The translations under genes were made by a program, and so were the position numbers. A stretch of 64,000 bases of DNA from assembly GCF_000002235.5 (NCBI RefSeq), contig NW_022145613.1, positions 3,021,001 to 3,085,000 of the forward strand. Reading direction: 5' to 3'. The stretch is from Strongylocentrotus purpuratus. Taxonomy: Eukaryota; Echinodermata; Echinoidea; Camarodonta; Strongylocentrotidae. The notes under the pieces were generated by a model. It was not told where the DNA came from. It saw only the letters and a program-made list of their open reading frames with translations, and searched no databases. Positions 28,896 through 37,850 of the stretch are shown here, one piece after another; the stretch's first letter is position 1; the number at the start of each line of letters is the position of its first letter.

Positions 28896-31800
28896 GGGGG
28901 GGGGGGGGTTGATCTACTGAATGTTTACAATAATGTCTGCATGAGCTACTGTAGACTCATGTATGTACATGTATATATTCTGTGACTTACTCAGAGGCAA
29001 AAAAGGAGTTTAAAAAAAAGAATGCTCAACTAATAAACAAAATTTACAAACCACTATTTGGCTAGAAAGGGAAAAAAATAAAAAAGGGAGATAAATTGAA
29101 CAGAAGCGGACTTTGATTGGGTGTGGATCTTCCCCAGGACAACAAAGGAATAGCCTCGGGGGCCCCATCTTCCATTTAAAAAAAACCTTTCATTGTCTTT
29201 TGGTGCCAAGTGTCATGCTTGAGCCGTCAGGTGAGCTAGCTCCTATGCATATTGCACTCTAATGTACTTTTTAGCATTCCTAACATATTTCTACAATTTT
29301 GTGGACAAACCATAGTGGTCATTCTTACACATTGTTCATTTGCCTTCATTTCTATTTGTATACACACCTGTATTGTTAAGGTTCAAACTGACCATGGGTC
29401 CAAGGGTTCAGTAAGGTTGCATCAACTTTATTTGCCCTGAACTGCTTACTTTGCTCAGGTATTGAATGGATTTTAAAGGTAATACAAAGTTTTGGTATGG
29501 GGTCATGAATTTGGTTCAAATGAACATACATGTATTGGAAGCATAGGCGATCCTACAATATTCAGTGATCGGTGTCGCGGTTGAAATCGAGTCTAAAGTG
29601 ATGAAATTGTAAATAATAAACTATTTATGTTGTATAGCCCCCTCTCAAGGTCAATATATTAATTTACCTATAAAACAATGTTCTTTCTATAAAATCGACC
29701 GATTTGCTATTACCTTTTGAAATATATATATCACAACTACATATTCTGAGATTTCATGGTCGCAGCTACCATCGTATGGTCGTAGGCGCTATTTGAAATT
29801 CATCAAAATTTACCGGGAGCACAGGTAAATTTATATATTCAATTTTTCTCGAAAGCAGAAGTGTTTTAGGGGCAAAATTTTTTAGTGCTTATAATAGGCC
29901 TACATCCATAGGGGCATCCAGAATTATCAAGATTATAAAGAATCACTATCCAGCCAATTTTCAAAATTTACCAAAACTTTGTATCACCTTTAATGAAAGC
30001 AGGAAAGTGACTCAAATAAAGCAGTGATCAATAGTCATAGGGGGAATCTGATATTGTGATACAAGCTGAAGAATTTATGCATTTCAAAAGTTATGATCAT
30101 AAAAAGTTGCAAAATTGGTTTCCCTTGCTATCAGCTCTCTAGTATTATATTGGTTTATATCAAACAGTATTGAAAATACGTATCCTTCTAGGTTAATGTC
30201 CAATATTAGGACACATGTACAGTATGAACAAATAGTTGGAAATTGGTTTAAATTTGGAAGATAACAGAAGGAGAGCTGCTTGCAAGAGAAATCACATTGT
30301 TGCCAATTTGTGTTTGATTCATATCAACTTAAAAATTAATACATTTTATCAAATTTCATCAATTTGGCCCAAATTCATTTCACATTTGTTTTCATTACAG
30401 TGTAGAACTTGATGCCAGGGTTAATGTTCTTGTCAAGGCTGTCTCAAGTAGGATTATTGGAATGGAACCAGAATTCTGGGTCATCATCCATTGTTTTGAA
30501 CATTCCTGATATTATAATAACGGTGAGCTCTTGATTGTTTGCATGTGCATGGCTGAGCAAAGAGAAGCTATGCAAAATGTCTTTCACCTAGGGCACTAAT
30601 TCAGCTTTATTTAACAAAACTTGTTGTTCAGATGGAATTGAACTGCTACATACTGTATGTATACACAATGTACATGTAATTATTTCTTTTGCTGCCTCCT
30701 TCTGAATTGCATAAGATAATCTGTATTCTATTTGTTCTAGCAAAATCAGTGAATAAATGGACTTTGTTTTCTTCTGGTATTGTGACAAGAGATCCAGAAA
30801 AACAGCACAAAACCTGAAATCTAAAATGTACTCCATACATTACCTGTTTATCAAACCATCAAGTGATGAAAGTAATTTGCGGATCACAGATAATAGCCAA
30901 TTACATTTAGCTCAACGAGATGAAGTCCCACGGGAATACTCTGAAAGCTACATTGTAACAATGTATTTAGAGCTCAATTAGCACTCGATTAGTAGCTAAT
31001 TTTTTCTGAAAGCTCACTTAATCAGTAATTCATTTCTTATGGCAGGAGAACCGCACATGTACTTATCCATACATGAAGGCTTTCACTTCAATTTAATGAG
31101 TTTCAGGAATTCTGAGAGCCCTTTTCTTGGTCGATTAATTGGAGAGAAAAAAATGGGAATGGGTTTAGTTGTCAATTCAATGTCACATGGCTCTTTTAAT
31201 GCAGTTTGATAGCTGAACAATGTTGGGTGTCAACAACACTGGAAAAAACCTATTCTATAAAGCCAATGAACAGTACTTTTATTGTTGTTGCTATTGCCGT
31301 GGTTACTTTTATTGTAATAGTTCTTGTTGTCATTTTTTACAAGTATTTCAAAGATAAGGCAATTTGAATCATCTTCTTTTTTTTCATTTTTTCTTGTTTT
31401 ATTGTCATAGCTCACTTGCTGGATTCAAAAGAAAGAATGTGAAGGAGCATATCATGATAGTGCAACACTTGCTGAGCACTGACTGTGTGATTTGTCAGGA
31501 CTTTGATGATAATCGGCAGTCAACAGGGAACTGTCTTTACATGTAAACAGCAAAATTACAACCCATTTTACAATTGTACATGTACAGTGTAGGTGAGCTT
31601 TAGAGACTAATCCTACTCCAACCTGGACATTATCTAAGACTTTATACAACATGTTACCACATCAGTACAAAAGTAAGATCTTTAACACATTTCCTATCTG
31701 AGAAATGAACTTCAGGGACGGATCTGGGATTTTTCCAAAGAGGGGGGGGGGGGGGCTTAAATTTATGAAATTGCGAGCGCAAAGCACCAAGCCTTGACAG

Positions 31801-34800
31801 CGTGGCATCCCATTTGAACTTTAAGATGCTCTATGGTACATTCAGAGACATTTCTGAATGTGTAAACTGAACATTTATGTAAATATTTCTTAGCTTTTTT
31901 CCCTTTTTTTTTGGAAGGTAAAATGTGGGAACGTGTGACCCCCCCCCCCCCCCCCCCCCCCCATGGATCCGCCCCTGAAAATGATTTTGGCTTGTTCTTG
32001 CAGGACCAAAACTATTTCTTTATACAAGTAAAAACATTGGTCCTGGTATATACATTAAGCTTTCAAAATTTTACCATCTAGGTCAACCAATAAATAAAGG
32101 TCACTTCCTTTGTGGCACCTTCTACTTTACAGTTCTACAACCTGAATCAAACAAAGTCTTGGATTTTATTATTTTTCAATAATTGCCATACATTCTATAT
32201 TTGTTGTTAACCTAATTCTCTTTCAAATGGAGGACAAAAGTTTAGATTCACCCATTGACTACAGTCCAGTGGGTATCTTACAAATTATAATTCTCTAACA
32301 TCACCATTTTAAATAACAAAAAAGAACTTATTTCAAGTTATTTTCAACTGACTTGACAATTTTGAATAAGATTATCAGCTATTGTTTGTTGGGTTTCATT
32401 CTCCTTGAATAATTATATTGTACAACCGAGTTGTATGTACATGTACATGTACATGTAGTTAAGAAACAGGATTCAGGAATAGGTATAAAAGCCCATTAGA
32501 AACCAACCGTCATGGTATATGCAGGTATGAATATCAGATCATATCTCAATCAGGAAGTTATACGTGTACAGTAGGTGAATGCTTTTTAAAGTACACATTT
32601 ATGTATTGCATACATACAATGTACATTATGGAAAAACGAAACAATCTTTTTACAGTATAACATTACAGGCTCCAGCTGCATACAGTTTATGTTACTGTAT
32701 TTGATGCTACCTTTTCCCCGCCATTATTTGGTATAGAATGAACAACTATTCTGCAAGCATAACTATTTAAATCTGCTACAGACATGTACTGCAAGTTGCC
32801 ATATGCCCATATGAGTTTAAATTAAGGCTGTGCACAACCGTGTAATGAGGTACCCGAGTACACTTCCAGGCTTACAAACGAATACTCGAATATTCGGACG
32901 CCATGTTTTTTTTATTGTTTTTTATTTTTTATTTTTTTGCCCCCACCATACCACGGGAGCTGTATCCCAGGTCCGTCTCCGAAAACTCATGCAATTTTAA
33001 TGAGTTGCAGTTGAAGGTGCCGATTTATTAATACTAATAACAGTAAACAATGCTGTTTTAAAAATCAAAGATGGCAGAATAATCCGTTTTCCTCCGAGTC
33101 TAAACAGAAATCCAGACATTTGGTCCCAGTTTCTGAGTGGTGAGTTTGACAGTGACTGAGCTGGGAAACATTTTTTTTTTTTTTTTTTTTTTTGGGGGGG
33201 GGGGGGGCGGCTGAATATTCGAGTACGAGTAGGTGTCAACAGTGCGGGTACTCGAGCATTCAACTACTCCTCGCAGCCCTAGTTAAAATACAACAAGTTT
33301 TTCATGTAGTTCTACAGCTGATCATGTTAACACAAATTCATATTGTTGATCATATCTTCGTATAATATTGTTCTGTATTATCTAAAATTGAATTTTACAC
33401 AGTTTATACAAATTATGTGCCATAATTCTTTCTAGTGATTCGAGATCCATTCAAATGGACGCTTCACACCGATTTCCTAGACACCAAAAGGTACAATAAA
33501 ACGGTCATCATCATCATCACGTACCGTAACAAGTCAGACATCGGCAGTCACAGCCATTCATTTATATCTACAGTATTATCTGCTATTCTTAAAAGGCTGG
33601 TATTGCTATTTCCTTTATGGTTGCCTATTTGTTCAGATTTGCAAAAACATGTACATGAGGCGTTGCCTTCCCCTGCTTCTCTTTCCAGCAATCTCTCCTG
33701 TTAATATTATTTTTTCTAGATTTTTCTTTCTGTATACACATGTATTTCCCTAGCCTCAGGATTATATTAGAATCATGTTTATTTGTGGGTGTACACTAAA
33801 CATGTAAAGTTATGGGTAGAAAGTCTTTCACAGAGAAGCATTTTTCAAGATATCAGAATTGTAGTACTAGATGATTGCTGGGACAATTTTTAAACAAGGT
33901 TAAAACTCTTGAACCTATGCATAGCTTTGTCTTTTGGTAAGCTCAAAAATGTTCTGTGTAAGAAAAATTTAATTCTACATGTTGTTTCGAAATTACAAGA
34001 TAATATTGTCTTTTCTTTCAGTAAGTGATCACAGGTTTGCAAGAAGTTCTTAAAATTGAAATGAAAGTAACGTGTGCAACAATGTTTCCACTTAATTCAG
34101 TTCTGCATTCCCTTAGAATCATTTAATTCTACATGTTGTTTCGAAATTACAAGATAATGTCTTTAGACTTTTGTTTCAGTAAGTGGATAATTAAACAAAT
34201 GAGAGGTCAAAAATAATTTACATCCTGAAACTAAGGAAATCTTGCAGCTGTATCGTTTCTCATATCGTTTCTCAGAGCACTTGAAATTAAGATGTTTATT
34301 GGACAATCCTTCCCACCACAGGTTTGCAATAAATACTTAAAGATGAAATACATATAAATGGAAGTATTAAATGTGTGCAACAATGTGTTTCCTCTTAGAT
34401 GTACATGTACATGTAATTCAGTTCTGCATTCCCTTTAAGTACGGACAAACAAACTAGGAAGGAAGTGAGGAGCTTGAGAGTGCAGTTTCCAATGTATCAT
34501 GAGTAAGCAGTGCACTTGATATGCCGCAAGGGATTTCCTATTCATCTACGAGACAATTCTAAACCGGACAAAATTGTAATCTATCCAGCAACAACAACAG
34601 AAAATATATCTTACACATGTATTTAGCTAATTCATCTCATTTCCGGTGTATTTCGAGAATAGGTAGTAGGATTGCAGATATTCATGATACCATTCAGTTG
34701 GGTCTGTTTGAGGATATGGATACAGCATCCACTATACAAGATAGTGATAATGTTTCTCTTTATCTTCATACAACTAATTACCTGCACCAGCACACACACT

Positions 34801-36200
34801 TCCCTTCTCTTTCTCCCCCATGTTCACCCCAGGCATACATTATATTAAAAGTATATACATTTAGTCAATAATATCAAGGTCAAAAATCAGGAGACAGGTC
34901 ATGAAATCAAACACTTGTATCTTAGTAATTTAATCACCTTCATTATTATTCTCTTCAGTACAAATGAATGGAGATGTATTACAAATTCTGCTTTGATATT
35001 GATACACCTGTATGTTCTTAATGATGTTTATAAAGTTTATAGATACATGTATATACAGGTATATATCTATAATGTACTGTAGTTTGGTTTATTAAAACTT
35101 CAAAAGCTGCTTTATTATTATTATTAAAAAGGGAGAAAGAGGGATACATTATACATGTAGATCAGGACTGATTTTGTTAAATTCCTAAGGGTCTATGGCT
35201 CTAACATATATGTACAATACCTGAAGTACAATTAAATGTATATAAATCTGTTTTGGAAAAATCATTCAAAACTATCTCAATACCTAGAAAACATGTGTTA
35301 AGTACAAGCAGATCTATCAAACTAGACCCCAGTTTCAAGATGCCAGTGTCTGCTAAATTAGCAATTGGCCCACCACTAGAAGACTAATACTGTGGTGCCT
35401 GGCTGTGACAGGTCAGATTTTCTTGTCGTCTAAAAATCTGTCATAGACCTCGAAATGACTTCAATTTCTCTCAGTGTCACAGTCACACTGAGAAAAATTT
35501 GAATGCATTTAAAAATATTAATAATAATATTACAGAATAAATAACTTGATAATTCACCTAAAATCTCCTCCGATCCTCACCCCCCCCCCCCCCCCCCCTC
35601 CCCTTTCTACTCCTGATCATCATCAATCATCGTCATTGCCATCATCAATCATCGCCATTACTATCACTTGTCTTTGATAAAGTCTTAACTTTAAAAACAT
35701 CAAGGGAAAACTTTTCAACGTATTCTGGTAAAAAGTTAATCCCCTTGAAAAATTTCTGTTTTATTAATGAATTCCCCATACCAGACGGTTATTTCTGTCT
35801 ATGCAAACAAGTAACAATCCGTCTCTCCAAGGGGCTCCATGGCCATTGTCCATTCACAAGCGTAAGAATGTTTGCAGCTCAAGACACACGGTGACCTACA
35901 CACATATACCGCGGGAAGCTCGGGGGAAGATTCAACCACATTCCCGGACATGGTCACGAGACAGCCTGAATAAATGGCTAAATCGAATGAATTTTCATGG
36001 AAACACTAAACTAATGACAGTCATATGAAGTAGGTCAAAAACCACTTACCAAACTTTCCTCGTTGAACCGCACCAGCATACAATAAACTCGCATATTACG
36101 ATCAAACAATCGAAATAATAACTTTTAGCAAAGTTTCCACAAAGTTGGCAATCAAACTTCACGCGACAGTGCTGTCGAAATAAGGTAAACACATATTATC
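457..36200 (-). CDS. Unrecognised Ser/Pro-rich protein gene, 5' portion (five exons)
   Basis: This is a spliced gene on the minus strand whose 3' part lies beyond the left edge. The proposed exons are 36050 upstream to about 36200 (noncoding), 17252-17187, 15311-14730, 11241-10984 and 574-457. The coding part is 22+582+258+118 nt, about 326 residues, and every junction keeps the frame. The protein begins METCRSYGRTGSTTGT. It is rich in Ser, Pro, Gln and Arg, with a basic stretch (VKRQRIWSEGHERRRRF), a PQ-rich run (SSQPLPQQQPPSPRPMP) and no transmembrane segment or enzyme motif that I can see. This looks like the disordered N-terminus of a scaffold or regulatory protein, but I do not recognise the family and assign no function. 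Codon phases and splice signals make the gene itself likely; transcripts would settle exon use. Confidence 0.65.
3022..3464. mobile_element. MITE with 24-bp terminal inverted repeats
   Basis: The left end GGCCGGTATTCAATTCAATA reappears inverted at the right end with one mismatch (the right end reads TATTGAATTGAATACGGGCC). The roughly 440-bp interior is rich in ACTTA and TAAGT words and carries a perfect CRE palindrome TGACGTCA at 3174. There is no coding capacity. It is a non-autonomous DNA transposon; the superfamily was not determined. Confidence 0.75.
4511..4583. mobile_element. Short inverted-repeat element (73 bp)
   Basis: TACTGAGAGCCA at the left end and its exact inverse TGGCTCTCAGTA at the right end bracket 73 bp; the repeats extend imperfectly inward. 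It is consistent with a very small MITE or fold-back element. Confidence 0.5.
6095..6237. mobile_element. MITE of the CCTGTTTCAT type
   Basis: The left end reads CCTGTTTTCATAAAACTTG and the right end CAAGTTAGATGAAACAGG, an imperfect terminal inverted repeat about 30 bp deep around a 143-bp unit. Related ends occur at about 12208-12243 and 61388-61424, so this is a dispersed family. Confidence 0.6.
6532..6718. mobile_element. CACTGCACTA-type MITE, copy A (diverged)
   Basis: Shares an interior (GTAGCTACTTGC, CCCCCATGATCCTCTTT, TTATGTTAA, GAGAGCTGA) and length with the elements at 10246 and 22570. This copy is the most diverged, and its terminal repeat is decayed. Confidence 0.7.
9078..9288. 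repeat. Tandem repeat, about 70 bp x 3
   Basis: Three consecutive copies of a unit beginning CATAACAAGAGTGCTCA and containing ACTTTCCATTCATCAATAAC follow each other. The second and third differ by small insertions, one adding an ACATGTAC word. Confidence 0.85.
9456..9735. repeat. CT microsatellites
   Basis: Two long (CT)n tracts, about 9484-9530 and 9648-9696, flank a short unique stretch; the second follows a C-run. Long Leu/Ser-rich open frames here are translations of the repeat and not genes. Confidence 0.9.
10246..10423. mobile_element. CACTGCACTA-type MITE, copy B (best preserved)
   Basis: Perfect 17-bp terminal inverted repeat: AAAGCCCCACTGCACTA on the left and TAGTGCAGTGGGGCTTT on the right, about 175 bp apart. 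The interior matches copies at 6532 and 22570 in the same orientation. There is no coding capacity. Confidence 0.85.
10536..10734. mobile_element. MITE with CATACCTGCCAAC ends and TTAATG duplication
   Basis: The 199-bp unit begins CATACCTGCCAAC and ends GGTTGGCAGGTATG. It is flanked on both sides by TTAATG, a probable target-site duplication. Inside, two inverted GAATATTCT words around paired AAATCCAG-type words could form a hairpin. Confidence 0.75.
10984..11241 (-). CDS. Coding exon, Pro/Gln/Ser-rich, of the unrecognised gene
   Basis: The acceptor is GGCTCAG|GTTCCAAC; the donor is CCAAAAG|GTAAGGAT. The exon is 258 nt, phase 1 at both ends, so it could be skipped without a frameshift. It encodes SNLSMLSSLSSQSGSYAWFE, an acidic stretch, SSQPLPQQQPPSPRPMP and WNDNYHTMRAVKLPPKPK. 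The aromatic islands (AWF, WNDNYH) may be short linear motifs; no domain is recognised. Confidence 0.65.
11869..11902. repeat. Perfect 14-bp hairpin
   Basis: AAGCTCTTGTAAAC is followed after six bases by its exact inverse GTTTACAAGAGCTT. The flanks carry a loose direct repeat (CCATTGAAC), so this may be a tiny fold-back insertion. Confidence 0.7.
12105..12243. mobile_element. Decayed MITE end, CCTG..CATAAAA family
   Basis: The segment ending TTGATAACAAGTTTTATG then AAACGGGACCCAGG matches the end of the 6095-6237 element. A nearby CAGCCAATCAAAT word matches, inverted, the similar piece near 61350. Left boundary uncertain. Confidence 0.4.
13400..13936. mobile_element. Pogo/Tc1-mariner-like non-autonomous element
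   Basis: The ends CCGTAATTAACGGTGTATAA and its imperfect inverse are flanked by TA on both sides, as expected for Tc1/mariner/pogo insertion. The motif of repeated 'GTATAAACCGC' words at each end is typical of pogo-like MITEs in animals (family knowledge). The interior, 13500-13745, holds a piece of a LINE reverse transcriptase (frame with GVPQGSILGPLLF) shared with elements at 23002 and 32823. Confidence 0.75.
13500..13760 (+). pseudogene. LINE reverse-transcriptase fragment inside a DNA element
   Basis: A frame near 13700-13740 reads GVPQGSILGPLLF, the conserved motif B region of non-LTR reverse transcriptases. Upstream, partly out of frame, are remnants resembling the preceding segment (SWFES, SDRSQYVVY). 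Frameshifts and stops make it inactive. The same stretch occurs inverted inside the hAT-like element at 23002. Confidence 0.65.
14730..15311 (-). CDS. Large coding exon of the unrecognised gene
   Basis: The acceptor is CCAATTAG|GGAGAAC; the donor is ACTTCAA|GTGAGT. The 582-nt exon is symmetric (phase 1 at both ends). It encodes about 194 residues rich in Ser, Arg and Glu, including QRPGETLQEYLDRHEAL, RVADYVNGLPIIPEPP and a basic VKRQRIWSEGHERRRRF segment. The open frame runs on to a TGA at about 14670, but only the GTGAGT donor at 14729 has a good consensus and keeps the phase with the next exon. Likely disordered; Ser-rich clusters could be phosphorylation targets (inference). Confidence 0.7.
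15375..16762. mobile_element. Tc1/mariner-type MITE carrying a minisatellite
   Basis: The left end TACACTACCGCTCAAAGG continues into GTTTTGGCA, and the right end is its inverse, ending GAGCGGTAGTGTA; TA sits at both outer edges. These termini are the classic Tc1/mariner type (family knowledge). The 1.39-kb interior lacks any transposase and is filled mainly by a 43-bp tandem array, flanked by GAGCAAACGGT-type short repeats. The element lies in the intron between the start-codon exon and the large coding exon. Confidence 0.85.
15601..16391. repeat. 43-bp minisatellite, 18 full units plus a partial one
   Basis: Units begin CTGTCGGCAATGACATC and end TTTTCGTATCATT; the period is 43 bp except unit 10, which has an 11-bp internal duplication. 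Variants (GACATC, GAAATC, GAGATC; CATTTT or CCTTTT) alternate in a regular order, giving a 129-bp three-unit pattern in the last third. No spacer diversity is present, so this is not a CRISPR array. Confidence 0.95.
17187..17252 (-). CDS. Start-codon exon of the unrecognised gene
   Basis: The acceptor is CTTCCAG|GTGGC and the donor is CTATG|GTAAGC on the minus strand. The chosen ATG is at 17208-17206, followed by seven codons and one base (METCRSY plus G), which joins in phase 1 to the next exon. A four-codon upstream ORF (ATG AGA AGC GGG TAA) ends a few bases before this ATG in another frame and could dampen translation. The exon is otherwise 5' UTR. Confidence 0.6.
17560..17700. repeat. GA-rich low-complexity tract
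   Basis: Purine-rich runs of GAGAGAGG and GGGGAAAAGAG units; a similar tract with GAGAAAGACAGACAGACAG lies at 17880-17975. Confidence 0.85.
18218..18388. mobile_element. Fold-back MITE with about 50-bp inverted ends
   Basis: The left end TCATGAAACAATTAGTCGG continues through GACTAATATCAT and CACCGACAA; the right end repeats this inverted with few mismatches. The whole 171-bp unit is nearly palindromic, so it can form a long hairpin. No coding capacity. Confidence 0.8.
19115..19365 (+). mobile_element. tRNA-derived SINE
   Basis: The head contains TGGCTCAGTGGTAGAGG, a good Pol III A box, and about 40 bases on GGTCTCAGGCACGAACC, a weak B-box-like T-arm. A tRNA-unrelated body follows, ending near CCCTAAAAAAATTGCGC, resembling tails of invertebrate tRNA SINEs. 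The tRNA part does not fold as a functional tRNA by eye. Confidence 0.6.
20266..20287. repeat. C homopolymer run
   Basis: A run of about 16 C. Similar C, G or T/G runs occur at 12770, 28869-28909, 31740, 31939-31962, 33173-33208 and 35579-35599, several inside MITEs. Confidence 0.9.
22570..22761. mobile_element. CACTGCACTA-type MITE, copy C
   Basis: The left end AAGGCCCACTGCACTACTTG and the interior words GTAGCTACTTGCGCCCT, ACCATTGGTCCCCCATGAT and GAGAGCTGAG match the elements at 6532 and 10246 in the same orientation. The right end is decayed. Confidence 0.8.
23002..23652. mobile_element. hAT-like non-autonomous element with 8-bp duplication
   Basis: The 651-bp unit starts TAGTGCTGTAACATCACGG and ends with the inverse type ACTACAGCACTA; it is flanked on both sides by CTATACAT, an 8-bp target duplication diagnostic of hAT (family knowledge). 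Subterminal inverted words such as GGACGGTT repeat on both sides. The core contains poly-A/T tracts and, on the minus strand, an inactivated piece of LINE reverse transcriptase. Confidence 0.85.
23165..23480 (-). pseudogene. LINE reverse-transcriptase fragment in hAT-like element
   Basis: Minus-strand match to the fragment at 13500-13760: same order of words around the GVPQG region (here TGGTGTACCACAAGGTTC) and the AGCTCAGTAATCGGTGTG block. Frameshifted and without a start; a transposon relic, not a gene. Confidence 0.65.
26243..26616. mobile_element. TTAA-flanked MITE, AGGTAAAGACCAGT ends
   Basis: AGGTAAAGACCAGT on the left and its exact inverse ACTGGTCTTTACCT on the right, each flanked by TTAA. 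TTAA duplications are typical of piggyBac-like elements (family knowledge). The interior of about 366 bp is noncoding. Confidence 0.8.
27056..27567. mobile_element. TTAA-flanked MITE, AGGTAATACAAAG ends, copy 1
   Basis: The left end AGGTAATACAAAGTTTTGGT and the inverted right end, ending in TATTACCT, sit between TTAA words. The roughly 504-bp interior matches, in inverted orientation, the element at 29473. The first 6 bases of the terminus match the family at 26243, suggesting a shared transposase. Confidence 0.85.
29473..29992. mobile_element. TTAA-flanked MITE, AGGTAATACAAAG ends, copy 2
   Basis: Same family as 27056-27567 but inserted in the opposite orientation, also between TTAA words. 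The two copies face each other 1.9 kb apart and could form a large inverted repeat. There is no coding capacity. Confidence 0.85.
31712..31978. mobile_element. MITE with CAGGGGCGGATC ends
   Basis: TCAGGGACGGATCTGGGAT at the left and ATGGATCCGCCCCTGA at the right form imperfect inverted termini. G-runs and C-runs lie just inside the two ends, which is usual for this widely dispersed invertebrate MITE type (family knowledge). Confidence 0.7.
32823..33281. mobile_element. hAT-like element, third carrier of the shared core
   Basis: The unit begins TAAGGCTGTGCACAACC and ends CTCGCAGCCCTA; flanks GTTTAAAT and GTTAAAAT match in 7 of 8 bases, as for hAT insertion. Subterminal words with ACTCGAATATTCG occur inverted at both sides. 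The core shares blocks with the 23002 element (GGTGCCGATTT, CAATGCTGTTTTA, ACTGAGCTGGGAAACATT) but lacks the GVPQG part. Confidence 0.7.
33967..34436. repeat. Diverged tandem duplication, two units
   Basis: The block starting ATTTAATTCTACATGTTGTT at about 33968 recurs at about 34124. Both units share ACAGGTTTGCAA, GTGTGCAACAATG and AATTCAGTTCTGCATTCCC. The second unit is longer through an insertion. Confidence 0.75.
36050..36200 (-). other. Noncoding first exon (5' UTR) of the unrecognised gene
   Basis: On the minus strand a strong splice donor, TTTG|GTAAGTGG, ends an exon at 36050. Just upstream lies a CpG-rich stretch (about 36195-36290) inside otherwise AT-rich DNA. No long frame opens here, and the next exon downstream carries the first good start codon, so this is best read as a 5' UTR exon. 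The upstream boundary (transcription start) is a guess. Confidence 0.45.
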
Positions 36201-36300
36201 CGCACGTCCGGTCCGCCCACGCGGCGCGCGCGCGTGATCAGCGATCTTGGCTGCCATGAACTGATGATACACGGCACGGGGCCCGCCCGATATAAACAAG
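36195..36300 (-). promoter_or_regulatory. CpG-rich putative promoter
   Basis: A short island of CpG dinucleotides (for example GCGGCGCGCGCGCG near 36221) and the block GGGCGGGCCCCGTG on the minus strand stand out sharply from the surrounding AT-rich sequence. It lies immediately upstream of a good splice donor on the minus strand. A TTTATAT word occurs at the far end. The placement fits the promoter of the leftward gene; activity on the other strand is not excluded. Confidence 0.45.
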
Positions 36301-36769
36301 TAATATTTTATTTTAAAAACTTTATCATAAACTGAGAGAAAACTATTATCAATCAGCTGAGGATGGGATAAATTTCAAATGGGACGTAGGTAAATCACTC
36401 AAAGGGTTCATTACCGTAGTTATTACATTAGGCCTACCATAAATCGACATATCATTTTTTCTCTTCGTATATATAGTTAGGCCTAAACATATTTTATTCA
36501 TGAAAACCGAAAAACCGTTCGAAAAAGCATTTAAGCTATGCTAACTTTGCAGCTGCTTTTAGCTGTTTAATGAGAACATAATGGACCGAGGAAAGACCTT
36601 CCAACGTACATTCACCCACCAATTTAATAAATGATCCTGTTACGGCTGTATATATTATATGAAGTTACTTTTCTGGGAATATAAGAACTCCCCTCCCATA
36701 TAGCTTTCATGTGTCTTTGAGTGATTAATTATTATGCAGGCAGTATCTGACGTTTTACATTTTAACTCA

Positions 36770-37850
36770 GAGCAGGGGAAAACCCTCTACAGAAGTACAC
36801 AACCGTTAAGGTCACATTTTTAAAATGCAACCGTCAACGACAACGTAAATAGTGAGAGGTATATGAGGTCATGAAGATCATTATTTTCAAAAGCCGCTTG
36901 TCGCTATCAGAAAAGGTTTCTTCAACCTCCAGTACCAAGCAGCGCGGCAATCAGATGGACAAGGATTTCAAGCCCATTTTCATCTTATATATTTTCTATT
37001 AAATGCCCCTTTCGACTTTTCAGTAACGTGTCATTTTTTTATGTCTGAAAATAGAGCTTGTAAGAATTACGAACGTACCTTTAGGCTAAAGGTTTTAAAT
37101 TTTTGTTTTTTAAGGTAATGGTTACGAAAAAATAACTCCCCGCCCTACTCTTTGTAAACGTGTACATGTTTCTCAATTCCATTATAGAAAGGACGTTTTA
37201 AAAATAAACTGCTCTACTTAATTGGGTATAATATAAAAGTAGGCCTATATATAACATTGTCATACTCCTCGAGGTACTTTTTTAACAGTATAAAGTATAA
37301 GAGAAATGGACTCTCCAACCCCATGAGCGGATACAGTGTCATTTTGTTTCCAATTCCCCGAAAGATAATCCTTTTTCATATATTATATCTGCCTTTTTTA
37401 TGATAGAATGTGATAGAGCACCTTTCTTTTTGGTGAATCCAATTTTTGAGAAAATATCTAGCGGCGAATAAACCAGCCGGTGAATTACCGGGGGGGGGGG
37501 GAGGGGGGTAGAGATTCATTTTTTGGGGGCGAACATTTTTTGATTTATTTTTTTGCCAGGGGGGGGGGGCGCTTTAGTTTTTTGTTTAAAAAAGATAAAA
37601 TTTACGACATTATTTTGATTTTTTTTTACCTGTTTTGGGAGTTAGGGGGCAGGCCCTCTACACACACCCGTAAAGGATTATTGGAAAAATCAAACGTCAG
37701 CGTTATGGATGGTATATGAGGTCATGGAGATCATTATTTTCAAAAGCTGCTTGTCGTGATCGTTTTTTCAACCTCAAGTACCAAGCAGCGCGCCAATCAG
37801 ATGGACAGGGATTTCAAGCCCATTTTCTATTAAAATATATGTCATATATA
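36770..37850. repeat. Direct repeat pair of about 220 bp
   Basis: Segments 36770-37015 and 37640-37850 share GGTATATGAGGTCATG, CTTGTCG, AGTACCAAGCAGCGCG and AATCAGATGGACA in the same order. The intervening sequence contains G-runs. They may be the ends of one older element or a segmental duplication. Confidence 0.7.

Larger units (their letters stand above)
17253..36049. other. Very long 5' UTR intron
   Basis: About 18.8 kb separates the noncoding first exon from the start-codon exon. Apart from the elements listed separately I find no exon with convincing signals. Stretches such as 19800-20060, 24040-25500 and 35800-36030 look unique and somewhat richer in GC, but none shows a protein family. 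X-box-like GTTGCTAGGCAAC lies at 22142. Confidence 0.4.

Noticed and set aside
33435..33704. 89-codon plus-strand ORF
   Set aside because: No recognisable family, no splice signals, and it lies in a long intron of the opposite-strand gene.
35801..36028. 75-codon plus-strand ORF beside the promoter
   Set aside because: It overlaps the intron just downstream of the noncoding exon on the other strand; no protein features or initiation context support it.
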